Below are positions 1-5,024 of a stretch of 5,035 nt of DNA, in pieces. Below the pieces are notes generated by a model. The model had not been told where the DNA came from. It was given only the letters and a program-made list of their open reading frames with translations, and ran no database searches. The stretch spans positions 1 through 5,035 of the forward strand of contig DVHV01000073.1 in the NCBI GenBank assembly GCA_018711775.1. Direction: 5' to 3'. The DNA is from Candidatus Onthocola stercoravium (GTDB lineage: Bacteria > Bacillota_I > Bacilli_A > RF39 > UBA660). The stretch's first letter is position 1. Each line of letters opens with the position of its first letter. Position numbers and translations under genes: made by a program.

Positions 1-655
1 TTATTTGAAATAATTTTTTAATATCTTCTCGAGCACTAATTTTTCCTAATAAGATACTTCTATTATACATTATTGAATCTTTTTTTTCTACTTCCAATTT
101 TTCAAGATAAGTCATGGCTATATTTAAAAATTCACTATTGTTATCATCGAACACTGAACCAATATTTAATTCATGTACATCATACATTGCTTTGATTACT
201 TCACATCTACTTCTAATCGTTGGAATTACATTATTCAAATTACTAGTTATAAAAAATCCCATTATATGTTCTTCAGGTTCTTCCAAAAACTTAAGCATTG
301 TATTCGCCGAAGATTGGGTCATAGCTTCAGCATTTTTAATAATATAAATATTATCTTTCGTATAAATTGGAACCGTACTAAAGTTACGTTTCAATTCCAA
401 TATTTGTTCTTTTTTTATTGTACTACCATCCGGTTCAATAATGGCAAGTGATGGCAAATAATTTTGATCTATTAAATTACAAATATTGCATTCGGTACAA
501 TTTTCTTGATATTTACCAGCACAAAATATTTGTTTAACAATCTTTTTTAAATCTTCTAAACAAAGCTCAACATTATTTGTTTCCACTAAATAAACATGAG
601 AAATTTTATTCTCATGGTAATAATCTACTAATCTATCTAATACATTTAATGCCAT
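1..655 (-). CDS. holB: DNA polymerase III subunit delta prime (HolB), 3' end outside window
   Basis: Clamp-loader delta-prime subunit, a non-hydrolysing AAA+ protein that works with DnaX and delta to load the sliding clamp. I translated 218 codons from ATG at 655; the frame is still open at position 1, so the C-terminal collar domain is missing from the window. The fold is DnaX-like: an N-terminal segment SHVYLVETNN (19-28) stands where DnaX has HAYLFSGPRGTGKT, so the Walker A P-loop is lost, as usual for delta prime. Four zinc-type cysteines are visible (C45, C53, C56, C59), then NIYIIKNAEAMTQSSAN (102-118), LKFLEEPEEH (121-130) and the arginine-finger motif SRC (149-151). The Shine-Dalgarno GGGAGG (660-665) lies 4 nt upstream and overlaps the bofA stop codon, so translation is probably coupled. 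In B. subtilis tmk and other genes lie between bofA and holB; here holB follows bofA directly. Function is secure from the motifs and operon context. Confidence 0.93.
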   Translation of the reverse strand, partial: MALNVLDRLVDYYHENKISHVYLVETNNVELCLEDLKKIVKQIFCAGKYQENCTECNICNLIDQNYLPSLAIIEPDGSTIKKEQILELKRNFSTVPIYTKDNIYIIKNAEAMTQSSANTMLKFLEEPEEHIMGFFITSNLNNVIPTIRSRCEVIKAMYDVHELNIGSVFDDNNSEFLNIAMTYLEKLEVEKKDSIMYNRSILLGKISAREDIKKLFQI

Positions 656-664
656 TAATCCTCC

Positions 665-853
665 CTATAACAGTACAAAATATATTGCAATAAGGGCCAA
701 AAGTCCACACATACCTAAAGATGCCACTACACTTACAGTAATAAGATTAATTGGAATAAATATCTTTAAGCCTGATGCTACTAAATTAAAAGCATAGACT
801 AAACAAATTGCAAATATTATCTTTTTAACTACTGTAATTATGATATCTTTCAT
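665..853 (-). CDS. bofA: BofA-family small membrane protein
   Basis: A 62-residue, very hydrophobic protein of the BofA family (pro-sigma-K processing inhibitor family). Two membrane segments are visible, about residues 3-25 and 38-61, joined by a short loop. The family signatures are YAFNLV (20-25), the IPIN loop (33-36) followed by ITV, and LGMCGLLAL (46-54). In spore formers BofA holds the SpoIVFB protease inactive in the forespore membrane; nothing here shows that this organism sporulates, and homologues occur in non-sporulating Firmicutes with unknown roles. The start is chosen at ATG 853: Shine-Dalgarno GAGGA (860-864) lies 6 nt upstream, whereas the other ATG at 859 directly abuts it. 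The gene sits 38 nt after recR and 9 nt before holB, the recR-bofA neighbourhood known in B. subtilis. Family assignment is from short motifs plus synteny. Confidence 0.82.
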   Translation of the reverse strand: MKDIIITVVKKIIFAICLVYAFNLVASGLKIFIPINLITVSVVASLGMCGLLALIAIYFVLL

Positions 854-891
854 ATGCATTCCTCACAACAATATATGAAAAATATTAAAAA

Positions 892-1494
892 TTATTCAGA
901 AATTTTCTTACGATCTTCTAATGCTTTATCAAGTGTAATAATATCTAAATAATCAATTTCTGCTCCCATTGGAATACCATAAGAAAGCCGTGATATCATT
1001 ACATTTTTATTTTCAAATATCTTTTTAATATAAAGAGTAGTTGTTTCTCCTTCCACAGTTGATTTCAAAGCCAAAATAAGTTCAGGATTTTCTAATTTTT
1101 CCACTCTTTTTACCAAAGATGCTAAATTAATATTATCTGGTCCAATATTATCCGCTGGAGAAATAAGTCCGTTTAAAACATGATATACGCCATGAAAATT
1201 ACCTACTTTTTCAAAAGAAAATACACTTTTATAATCTTCAATTACACAAATAATATTGTGATCACGCGCTTCATCTGCACATATTGGACATATTTCTTCC
1301 TCTGACAAATGACCACAAATACTGCATTTGCGAATCTTTTCTTTTACATCTTTTAGACTTTTGGAAAAACCCTCTATATCCTCTTCTTTAAAATTTAAAG
1401 TAGATAATGCTAGTCTTTCAGCATTTTTTTCCCCAATCCCTGGTAACTTTTTATAATAATTGATTAACTTTTCAAGTGATGCTGGATAAATCAT
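892..1494 (-). CDS. recR: Recombination mediator protein RecR
   Basis: RecR, which acts with RecO (and RecF) to load RecA on SSB-coated gapped DNA during recombinational repair. At 200 residues it has the normal family length. Domains in order: helix-hairpin-helix KLPGIGEKNAERLA (16-29); a C4 zinc finger with C57, C60, C69 and C72; a Toprim domain from about residue 80 with the acidic pair E86-D87 and the HVLNGLISP segment; STVEGETTTLYI, matching the family TVEGEAT motif; and the C-terminal SYGIPMGAEIDYLD, matching the usual H/YGLPVGGDLEYAD. The ATG is one base after the ybaB stop codon, and no good Shine-Dalgarno precedes it (the upstream bases read GAGCGGTTTGATGTAGT), so initiation probably depends on ribosomes finishing ybaB. 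The ybaB-recR pair is conserved widely in bacteria. Confidence 0.97.
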   Translation of the reverse strand: MIYPASLEKLINYYKKLPGIGEKNAERLALSTLNFKEEDIEGFSKSLKDVKEKIRKCSICGHLSEEEICPICADEARDHNIICVIEDYKSVFSFEKVGNFHGVYHVLNGLISPADNIGPDNINLASLVKRVEKLENPELILALKSTVEGETTTLYIKKIFENKNVMISRLSYGIPMGAEIDYLDIITLDKALEDRKKISE

Positions 1495-1495
1495 A

Positions 1496-1792
1496 CTACA
1501 TCAAACCGCTCATTGAAGCATATTGACCTAATTTACTTTCAGTTTCCTTATCAATTTTACTAAAAGCATCTTTAATCGCAAGCATTATCATATCTTCTAA
1601 CATTTCTTTATCATCTTCATCAATTACTCCGTCTTTAGTAATTTTAAAAGATAATATTTCTCTTTTACCATTAAAAGTAATACTAACCCATTCTGACTTT
1701 CCTTCAAAAGTCTCATTATCAATTTCTTCCTTTTTCTTTGTAATTTCTCTTTGCATTCTTTGTGCTTGTTGCATTAATTGTTGCATATTCAT
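1496..1792 (-). CDS. ybaB: YbaB/EbfC-family nucleoid-associated protein
   Basis: A 98-residue protein of the YbaB/EbfC family, small dimeric DNA-binding proteins found between dnaX and recR in many bacteria. Visible features: a glutamine- and methionine-rich N-terminal helix (MNMQQLMQQAQRMQ), a charged helix (KKKEEID), the central strands FEGKSEWVSITFNGKREILSFKI, the acidic DGVIDEDDKEMLEDMIMLAIKDA helix region, and a C-terminal tail ending in MSGLM that resembles the usual G-M-rich family tail. The start is ATG 1792, because Shine-Dalgarno AGGAGA (1802-1807) lies 9 nt upstream; an upstream in-frame TTG at 1801 touches the Shine-Dalgarno and cannot be used. The Shine-Dalgarno overlaps the dnaX stop codon and recR follows after 1 nt, so all three are probably translationally linked. 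The exact role in Firmicutes is poorly defined; chromosome organisation is the family-level statement. Confidence 0.94.
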   Translation of the reverse strand: MNMQQLMQQAQRMQREITKKKEEIDNETFEGKSEWVSITFNGKREILSFKITKDGVIDEDDKEMLEDMIMLAIKDAFSKIDKETESKLGQYASMSGLM

Positions 1793-1805
1793 AATTATCA
1801 ATCTC

Positions 1806-3449
1806 CTATTCTATTTCTATTTTATCTATATCAAATAAATCAGCCGCTATAGCAGTCAATTCATCTTCAGAATCTTTATTTTCTTGTGAATTATCTTCTA
1901 TATCCTCTGAAATATATGTATATTTATAATGTTTTTGTAAATTTTCAATATACTTTTGCTTTTCTTGATTCCATTTTGCTTCACCAATAAAAACTAAAGT
2001 ATAAGAATTTCCATTAAATTTATCAAATAATCTCTTTATTTCATCTATTTTTTCATTAATTTCTAGTTCTTGATGATTAATTGTAGTTACAAGAATTGCA
2101 TATTTATCCGATGCTGTTACAACCATCGTATCGCTGATTAAACCTTTAATTACTGCCGATTCTACATTACTAATAAAGTTCTTCCATGCATCTTGTAAAC
2201 TTTTTAAATAAACTTTTGAAGCATTTACAAAACAATTATTAATTCGTATATCAACTAATTTATCACTAACTGAACTTCCAATATTTTTAGAAACTTCAAC
2301 AGTTTTAGCAATATTTACCTTAGGTTCCTCTTTTACTTTTTCTTCTTCCTTTTTCACTTCAGAAATTTCTATTACTTTTTCCTCTTTTATTTCAATCTTA
2401 TTTTCAGAAGACACAGTCTTACTACTAATATCCATATATCCTAAAAGTGTTATTTTTATTAACAAATATGGATCAACATTTATATTTATTTTATTTATTA
2501 AATTATTCAAATCCAGTGTTATATTTTTACACTTGTCATAATCAATATTAATACTATTAGTTCCCTTAATAATATCCACAGCAACTTTACTTAAAACATA
2601 AATTATTTTTTTTATTATAACTTTATAATTAAGGCTATTTTCTTGAAAACTTTGCATTATATTTTCAAAATTTTCAACATCAGCATTCGCAATAGAATTA
2701 ACTAAATCTTCAATTTTTTGATTAGAAATACTACCAATTTCTCGAACAACCAAATCTGTCGTGATTTTTTCTTCATTTTTAGAAAGTTGATCTAAAATAC
2801 TTAAAGCATCTCTTAATCCACCATCTGCTAAATTAGCTATTTCCATTAATCCTGATTCATCATAATCAATACTTTCACTATCACAAACAAACTTCAATTG
2901 TTTTAATAAATCGGCATTGGAAATTCTCTTAAAATCAAATCTTTGACATCTAGAAAGTATTGTAATTGGTACACTCTCAATATTGGTTGTAGCCAAAATA
3001 AATATTACATGTTCTGGAGGTTCTTCAAGCGTTAACAATAAAGCATTAAAAGCACTTTGACTAAGCATATGAACTTCATCAATAATATAAACCTTATATT
3101 TTAGTGACGTTGGCATAATCTTTATATTATTAATAAGTTCTCTTATTTCATCTACACCATTGTTAGAAGCCGCATCTATTTCGATAATGTCCGGATTCCC
3201 GCTAAAAGATAAACAATTAGCGCACTTTCCACAAGCAATACCATTTTTATTATCTAAACAGTTAATTGCTTTAGCCAAAATTCTCGCCGTTGAAGTCTTT
3301 CCTGTACCTCTAGGGCCTGAAAATAAATAAGCATGGGCTATTCTATTTTCTTTTATCGAATTTTTTAATATTTCTACTACATGATTTTGTCCAACTAAAC
3401 CCTCAAAACTATCTGGACGATATTTTCTATATAATACTTTATAATTCAT
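1806..3449 (-). CDS. dnaX: DNA polymerase III subunit gamma/tau (DnaX)
   Basis: The ATPase subunit of the clamp loader, which also bridges polymerase and helicase at the fork. The protein is 547 residues, close to the B. subtilis length. Motifs in order: YRKYRP (7-12); Walker A GPRGTGKT (45-52); zinc cysteines C64, C73, C76, C79; Walker B IIDEVH (122-127); LLLTLEEPPEH (137-147); sensor 1 ATTN (153-156); and arginine finger SRC (166-168). A collar domain follows, then a Glu/Lys/Val-rich flexible linker at about 350-395 and a C-terminal tau-like domain ending in an acidic tail. The start is ATG 3449, with Shine-Dalgarno GGAGGG (3456-3461) 6 nt upstream; an in-frame TTG at 3467 lies upstream of that site and is rejected. 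There is no clear programmed frameshift signal at the linker, so a tau-only product is likely. The gene lies 37 nt after tadA and 13 nt before ybaB. Confidence 0.97.
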   Translation of the reverse strand: MNYKVLYRKYRPDSFEGLVGQNHVVEILKNSIKENRIAHAYLFSGPRGTGKTSTARILAKAINCLDNKNGIACGKCANCLSFSGNPDIIEIDAASNNGVDEIRELINNIKIMPTSLKYKVYIIDEVHMLSQSAFNALLLTLEEPPEHVIFILATTNIESVPITILSRCQRFDFKRISNADLLKQLKFVCDSESIDYDESGLMEIANLADGGLRDALSILDQLSKNEEKITTDLVVREIGSISNQKIEDLVNSIANADVENFENIMQSFQENSLNYKVIIKKIIYVLSKVAVDIIKGTNSINIDYDKCKNITLDLNNLINKININVDPYLLIKITLLGYMDISSKTVSSENKIEIKEEKVIEISEVKKEEEKVKEEPKVNIAKTVEVSKNIGSSVSDKLVDIRINNCFVNASKVYLKSLQDAWKNFISNVESAVIKGLISDTMVVTASDKYAILVTTINHQELEINEKIDEIKRLFDKFNGNSYTLVFIGEAKWNQEKQKYIENLQKHYKYTYISEDIEDNSQENKDSEDELTAIAADLFDIDKIEIE

Positions 3450-3455
3450 TGATAA

Positions 3456-3461
3456 CCCTCC
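3456..3461 (-). promoter_or_regulatory. Shine-Dalgarno that fixes the dnaX start
   Basis: GGAGGG on the minus strand, 6 nt from ATG 3449. It lies inside the longer reading frame that would begin at TTG 3467, so it argues for the shorter 547-residue DnaX beginning MNYKVLYRKYRP, the usual family N-terminus. Confidence 0.85.
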
Positions 3462-3486
3462 ATACAAAATTATAACATATTTATTC

Positions 3487-3906
3487 TCATTTTTCTCTTA
3501 ATTTCTTAAAAAAATCTTGTAATATTCCCAAGTATTCCTCTTTCGCATTTTCATCATCAAAATTATGAATTGCTGTCCTGCTATATTCAAACTTTTTTTC
3601 AGGTTTATCAAGCAAATAATATACAAAATCTACTCGAGACTCTCTAATCACACTCAAACACATAGAACATGGTTTCAATGTTACATACATAACAGATCCC
3701 TGTAAATTCCAATTATTTAAATTTTTACTAGCATCTTTAATAGCATTTATTTCAGCATGCCCCATCACATCATTGTTTTTTTCTCGAGTATTGTATCCTT
3801 CACCAATAATCTTGCCATCTTTAACGATAATTGCCCCAATTGGCACATCGCCACTTTCTAAAGATTTCTTGGACAATTCTATTATTTTAGTTAAATAATC
3901 ACCCAT
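3487..3906 (-). CDS. tadA: tRNA-specific adenosine deaminase (TadA), somewhat divergent
   Basis: A zinc-dependent deaminase of the CDA/TadA superfamily, probably making inosine at tRNA wobble position 34. At 139 residues it is slightly short. Visible: PIGAIIVKDGKIIGEGYN (22-39) with the substrate-contacting Asn39; the catalytic HAE motif (His50 zinc ligand, Glu52 proton shuttle); PCSMC with zinc ligands Cys80 and Cys83; and a C-terminal FFKKLREK helix like the FFRxRR end of TadA. Unusual points: LKPC instead of the near-universal LEPC, GHAE instead of AHAE, and a loop after the second motif (VYYLLDKPEKKFEYSR) lacking the usual GA-D-K-GA-GS sequence. Another nucleobase or nucleotide deaminase is therefore possible, but the tadA-dnaX neighbourhood, as in B. 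subtilis, supports TadA. ATG 3906 has Shine-Dalgarno GGGAG 9 nt upstream (3916-3920), just after the SRP RNA 3' end, so the gene is probably expressed by read-through from the RNA promoter. Confidence 0.86.
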   Translation of the reverse strand: MGDYLTKIIELSKKSLESGDVPIGAIIVKDGKIIGEGYNTREKNNDVMGHAEINAIKDASKNLNNWNLQGSVMYVTLKPCSMCLSVIRESRVDFVYYLLDKPEKKFEYSRTAIHNFDDENAKEEYLGILQDFFKKLREK

Positions 3907-3921
3907 AAAGTTTCACTCCCA

Positions 3922-3930
3922 AATAAAAAG
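3922..3930 (-). terminator. T-run at the SRP RNA 3' end (leaky terminator or processing site)
   Basis: On the minus strand the closing helix of the SRP RNA (ending TGCAC) is followed directly by TTTTTATTT, so the RNA stem plus U-tract could act as an intrinsic terminator. Because tadA starts about 20 nt later with no promoter of its own in between, termination must be partial if the operon is fed by the SRP promoter. Confidence 0.5.
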
Positions 3931-4001
3931 TGCACACAACCAGAGGCTGATGTGGCTGCTATCTTCCGATTCTGACCAGGTTACAGCATAATTGTTGCAC
4001 G
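3926..4001 (-). ncRNA. ffs: Signal recognition particle RNA, small bacterial (4.5S) type
   Basis: About 76 nt. The RNA holds the universally conserved SRP domain IV: GGTCAGAATCGGAAGATAGC followed by AGCC, with the GGAA tetraloop at 3964-3967 and the asymmetric-loop AGCAGCC. Helices can be drawn by hand: CUGGU pairs with AUCAG around the core, and GUGCA plus ACAA at the 5' end pair with UUGU plus UGCAC at the 3' end. It binds Ffh for co-translational membrane targeting. There is no Alu domain, unlike the long scRNA of Bacillus. The RNA precedes tadA, whereas B. subtilis scr lies between tadA and dnaX. The ends are estimated from the promoter and the 3' T-run and are uncertain by a few bases. 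Confidence 0.95.
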
Positions 4002-4006
4002 ACTAA

Positions 4007-4035
4007 ATAATAACAAAAATAGTCTATGTTGTCAA
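4007..4035 (-). promoter_or_regulatory. Sigma-A promoter of the SRP RNA and tadA-dnaX-ybaB-recR-bofA-holB operon
   Basis: On the minus strand a perfect -35 TTGACA (4030-4035) is followed by exactly 17 nt and a -10 TATTAT (4007-4012, one mismatch to TATAAT). Transcription should begin about 7 nt downstream near 4000, at the first bases of the SRP RNA stem. The next bases upstream are A/T-rich (ATTAAATCG-type) and could serve as an UP element. It is the only strong promoter I can support in the window. Confidence 0.85.
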
Positions 4036-4060
4036 ATAATACGATTTAATTAAAACAAAT

Positions 4061-4076
4061 TATTTCCCGGGAAATA
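4061..4076. promoter_or_regulatory. Noc-binding site (NBS) 1
   Basis: TATTTCCCGGGAAATA, a perfect 16-nt palindrome identical to the published B. subtilis Noc-binding consensus (from memory). Noc is a ParB paralogue and CTPase that spreads from these sites, binds the membrane and blocks Z-ring assembly over the nucleoid. This copy lies 25 nt upstream of the -35 box of the SRP RNA promoter. Confidence 0.85.
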
Positions 4077-4168
4077 TTTATTTACACAAAGCAAATTTTA
4101 CAACATTTAAAATAATAGCCAAAATATTTAAAACACAAATTTCCCTAAAATACAGACGATTTTACAGT

Positions 4169-4181
4169 AATTTTTAAAATT
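4169..4181. repeat. AT-rich 13-mer repeat, copy 1
   Basis: AATTTTTAAAATT. The same 13 bases recur at 4286 and 4337, and a one-base-shorter palindromic form occurs at 4853. The repeats lie among the Noc sites. They may be unwinding-prone DNA or simply low-complexity sequence. Confidence 0.45.
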
Positions 4182-4231
4182 TTTTTTGTTAATAACTCTG
4201 TTTATACCATTATTTTTTATATAATTTTTTA

Positions 4232-4247
4232 TATTTCCCGGGAAATA
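4232..4247. promoter_or_regulatory. Noc-binding site (NBS) 2
   Basis: A second perfect copy of TATTTCCCGGGAAATA, centred 171 nt from NBS 1, embedded in T-rich sequence. Confidence 0.85.
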
Positions 4248-4285
4248 AAATCCTAATTCTTATGATTATTCTACATGCTTTTTGA

Positions 4286-4298
4286 AATTTTTAAAATT
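4286..4298. repeat. AT-rich 13-mer repeat, copy 2
   Basis: Exact copy of AATTTTTAAAATT, between NBS 2 and NBS 3. Confidence 0.45.
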
Positions 4299-4336
4299 AA
4301 GCACCTTTTTTGAAAAAAAATACAAAAAAGCGCTCA

Positions 4337-4349
4337 AATTTTTAAAATT
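4337..4349. repeat. AT-rich 13-mer repeat, copy 3
   Basis: Exact copy of AATTTTTAAAATT, ending 2 nt before NBS 3. Confidence 0.45.
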
Positions 4350-4351
4350 GA

Positions 4352-4367
4352 TATTTCCTGGGAAATA
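4352..4367. promoter_or_regulatory. Noc-binding site (NBS) 3, one-base variant
   Basis: TATTTCCTGGGAAATA differs from the other two copies by one base in the left half-site next to the dyad (T for C). It is centred 120 nt from NBS 2. The outer bases are all kept, so binding is probably retained, perhaps more weakly. Confidence 0.75.
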
Positions 4368-4388
4368 AATTTTTTGTCAGAAAAATTA

Positions 4389-4397
4389 TGTTGATAA
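4389..4397 (-). promoter_or_regulatory. DnaA-box-like 9-mer TTATCAACA
   Basis: On the minus strand this is TTATCAACA, one mismatch from the DnaA consensus TTATCCACA and a variant common in AT-rich Firmicutes origins. It lies between the Noc-site block and the parS block and points opposite to the other candidates. Confidence 0.5.
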
Positions 4398-4546
4398 CTA
4401 AAGCAACAATAATTACAAAATGAAAATCAGCCTTATTTTTAAGCATAAATATGGGAACTTTTGTTTTGTAAAAATTACATAATAAAATTTATAACCGTAT
4501 AAATTTATATCAGAATATTTGCAAAAAGCAATCATTTGTTCGTACG

Positions 4547-4562
4547 TGTTTCACGTGGAACA
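4547..4562. promoter_or_regulatory. parS site 1 (ParB/Spo0J binding), asymmetric variant
   Basis: TGTTTCACGTGGAACA; its reverse complement TGTTCCACGTGAAACA matches a well-known B. subtilis parS sequence. It is the parS nearest the operon, and the only one in the array with a broken palindrome and without an adjoining TTAYCAAC motif. A short palindrome CGTACG (4541-4546) lies directly beside it. Confidence 0.92.
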
Positions 4563-4624
4563 TATAAATCAAATCGAAAAATGTAATTGAATATTATCAA
4601 TTATTGCTATATATTATTAACTAC

Positions 4625-4633
4625 TTATCAACA
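4625..4633 (+). promoter_or_regulatory. DnaA-box-like 9-mer TTATCAACA beside parS 2
   Basis: TTATCAACA, one mismatch from TTATCCACA. The octamer TTATCAAC ends 5 nt before parS 2. Confidence 0.55.
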
Positions 4634-4637
4634 GCAA

Positions 4638-4653
4638 TGTTTCACGTGAAACA
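4638..4653. promoter_or_regulatory. parS site 2
   Basis: TGTTTCACGTGAAACA, a perfect palindrome. The dyad symmetry extends to 22 nt (4635-4656). Centred 91 nt from parS 1. A separate perfect 12-nt palindrome, GTCATTAATGAC (4656-4667), begins at its right edge. Confidence 0.95.
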
Positions 4654-4655
4654 TT

Positions 4656-4667
4656 GTCATTAATGAC
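4656..4667. repeat. 12-nt palindrome adjoining parS 2
   Basis: GTCATTAATGAC is a perfect inverted repeat with no spacer, sharing its first G with the extended parS 2 palindrome. Its CATTAATGAC part matches the CATTAANNAC motif seen after parS 3 and parS 4. No known binding protein is recognised. Confidence 0.6.
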
Positions 4668-4744
4668 TAATGAAAATTATTATGTCTCTTCCACGAATAA
4701 AATATATTACATTAATAAACTTAGATCACATTTTTCAAATAAAG

Positions 4745-4753
4745 TTATCAACT
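4745..4753 (+). promoter_or_regulatory. DnaA-box-like 9-mer TTATCAACT beside parS 3
   Basis: TTATCAACT, two mismatches from TTATCCACA. The octamer TTATCAAC ends 5 nt before parS 3, the same spacing as at parS 2. Confidence 0.45.
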
Positions 4754-4757
4754 AATA

Positions 4758-4773
4758 TGTTTCACGTGAAACA
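4758..4773. promoter_or_regulatory. parS site 3
   Basis: TGTTTCACGTGAAACA, a perfect palindrome extended by A/T on each side, centred 120 nt from parS 2. CATTAATAAC follows at 4783-4792. Confidence 0.95.
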
Positions 4774-4873
4774 TTAAAGATTCATTAATAACACAAAATC
4801 AACAATAACATGTTTTATATCAAAGTTTAAACATTACAAAATCAAATTATTAAATTTTAAAATTAATCACAAA

Positions 4874-4882
4874 TTACCAACA
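4874..4882 (+). promoter_or_regulatory. Degenerate DnaA-box-like motif TTACCAACA beside parS 4
   Basis: TTACCAACA, two mismatches from TTATCCACA. The octamer TTACCAAC ends 2 nt before parS 4. It is supported mainly by having the same position and orientation as the motifs beside parS 2, 3 and 5. Confidence 0.35.
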
Positions 4883-4883
4883 A

Positions 4884-4899
4884 TGTTTCACGTGAAACA
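4884..4899. promoter_or_regulatory. parS site 4
   Basis: TGTTTCACGTGAAACA. The dyad symmetry extends to 24 nt (4880-4903), the longest in the array. Centred 126 nt from parS 3. CATTAAAAAC follows at 4910-4919. Confidence 0.95.
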
Positions 4900-5012
4900 T
4901 TGTAACTATCATTAAAAAACTTTAAAAATGATTATATTTTATTGTGAATTAACGGAAATATACTTAAATTACTCAAAAATTTTATGTATTAAAAATTAAT
5001 TATATTCACTAA

Positions 5013-5021
5013 TTATCAACA
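5013..5021 (+). promoter_or_regulatory. DnaA-box-like 9-mer TTATCAACA beside parS 5
   Basis: TTATCAACA, one mismatch from TTATCCACA. The octamer TTATCAAC ends 4 nt before the last parS. Confidence 0.5.
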
Positions 5022-5024
5022 CGA

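Noticed and set aside
114..451. Two plus-strand open frames of 77 and 92 codons
   Set aside because: They lie antisense to holB, whose frame shows delta-prime motifs throughout; neither has a recognisable motif or good Shine-Dalgarno.
1793..1801. TTG-initiated N-terminal extension of YbaB
   Set aside because: The TTG directly touches the Shine-Dalgarno AGGAGA, leaving no spacer; ATG 1792 has a 9-nt spacer.
2606..2613. Run of eight A on the minus strand in dnaX forming A AAA AAA A in the frame of a -1 slippery site (codons 280-281)
   Set aside because: A -1 shift would end 7 codons later inside the collar domain, far before the linker where functional gamma-producing shifts occur. No clear stimulatory stem was seen; long A runs are expected at this AT content.
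3450..3467. TTG-initiated N-terminal extension of DnaX
   Set aside because: The extension contains the Shine-Dalgarno GGAGGG itself, and the family N-terminus starts at ATG 3449.
4187..4195. TTATTAACA on the minus strand as a further DnaA box
   Set aside because: Two mismatches from TTATCCACA, and it lacks the C that recurs in the other candidates; too weak in AT-rich DNA.
4587..4615. Promoter-like TTGAAT, 17 nt, TATATT on the plus strand
   Set aside because: Such matches are expected often in sequence this AT-rich and no downstream gene is visible within the window.
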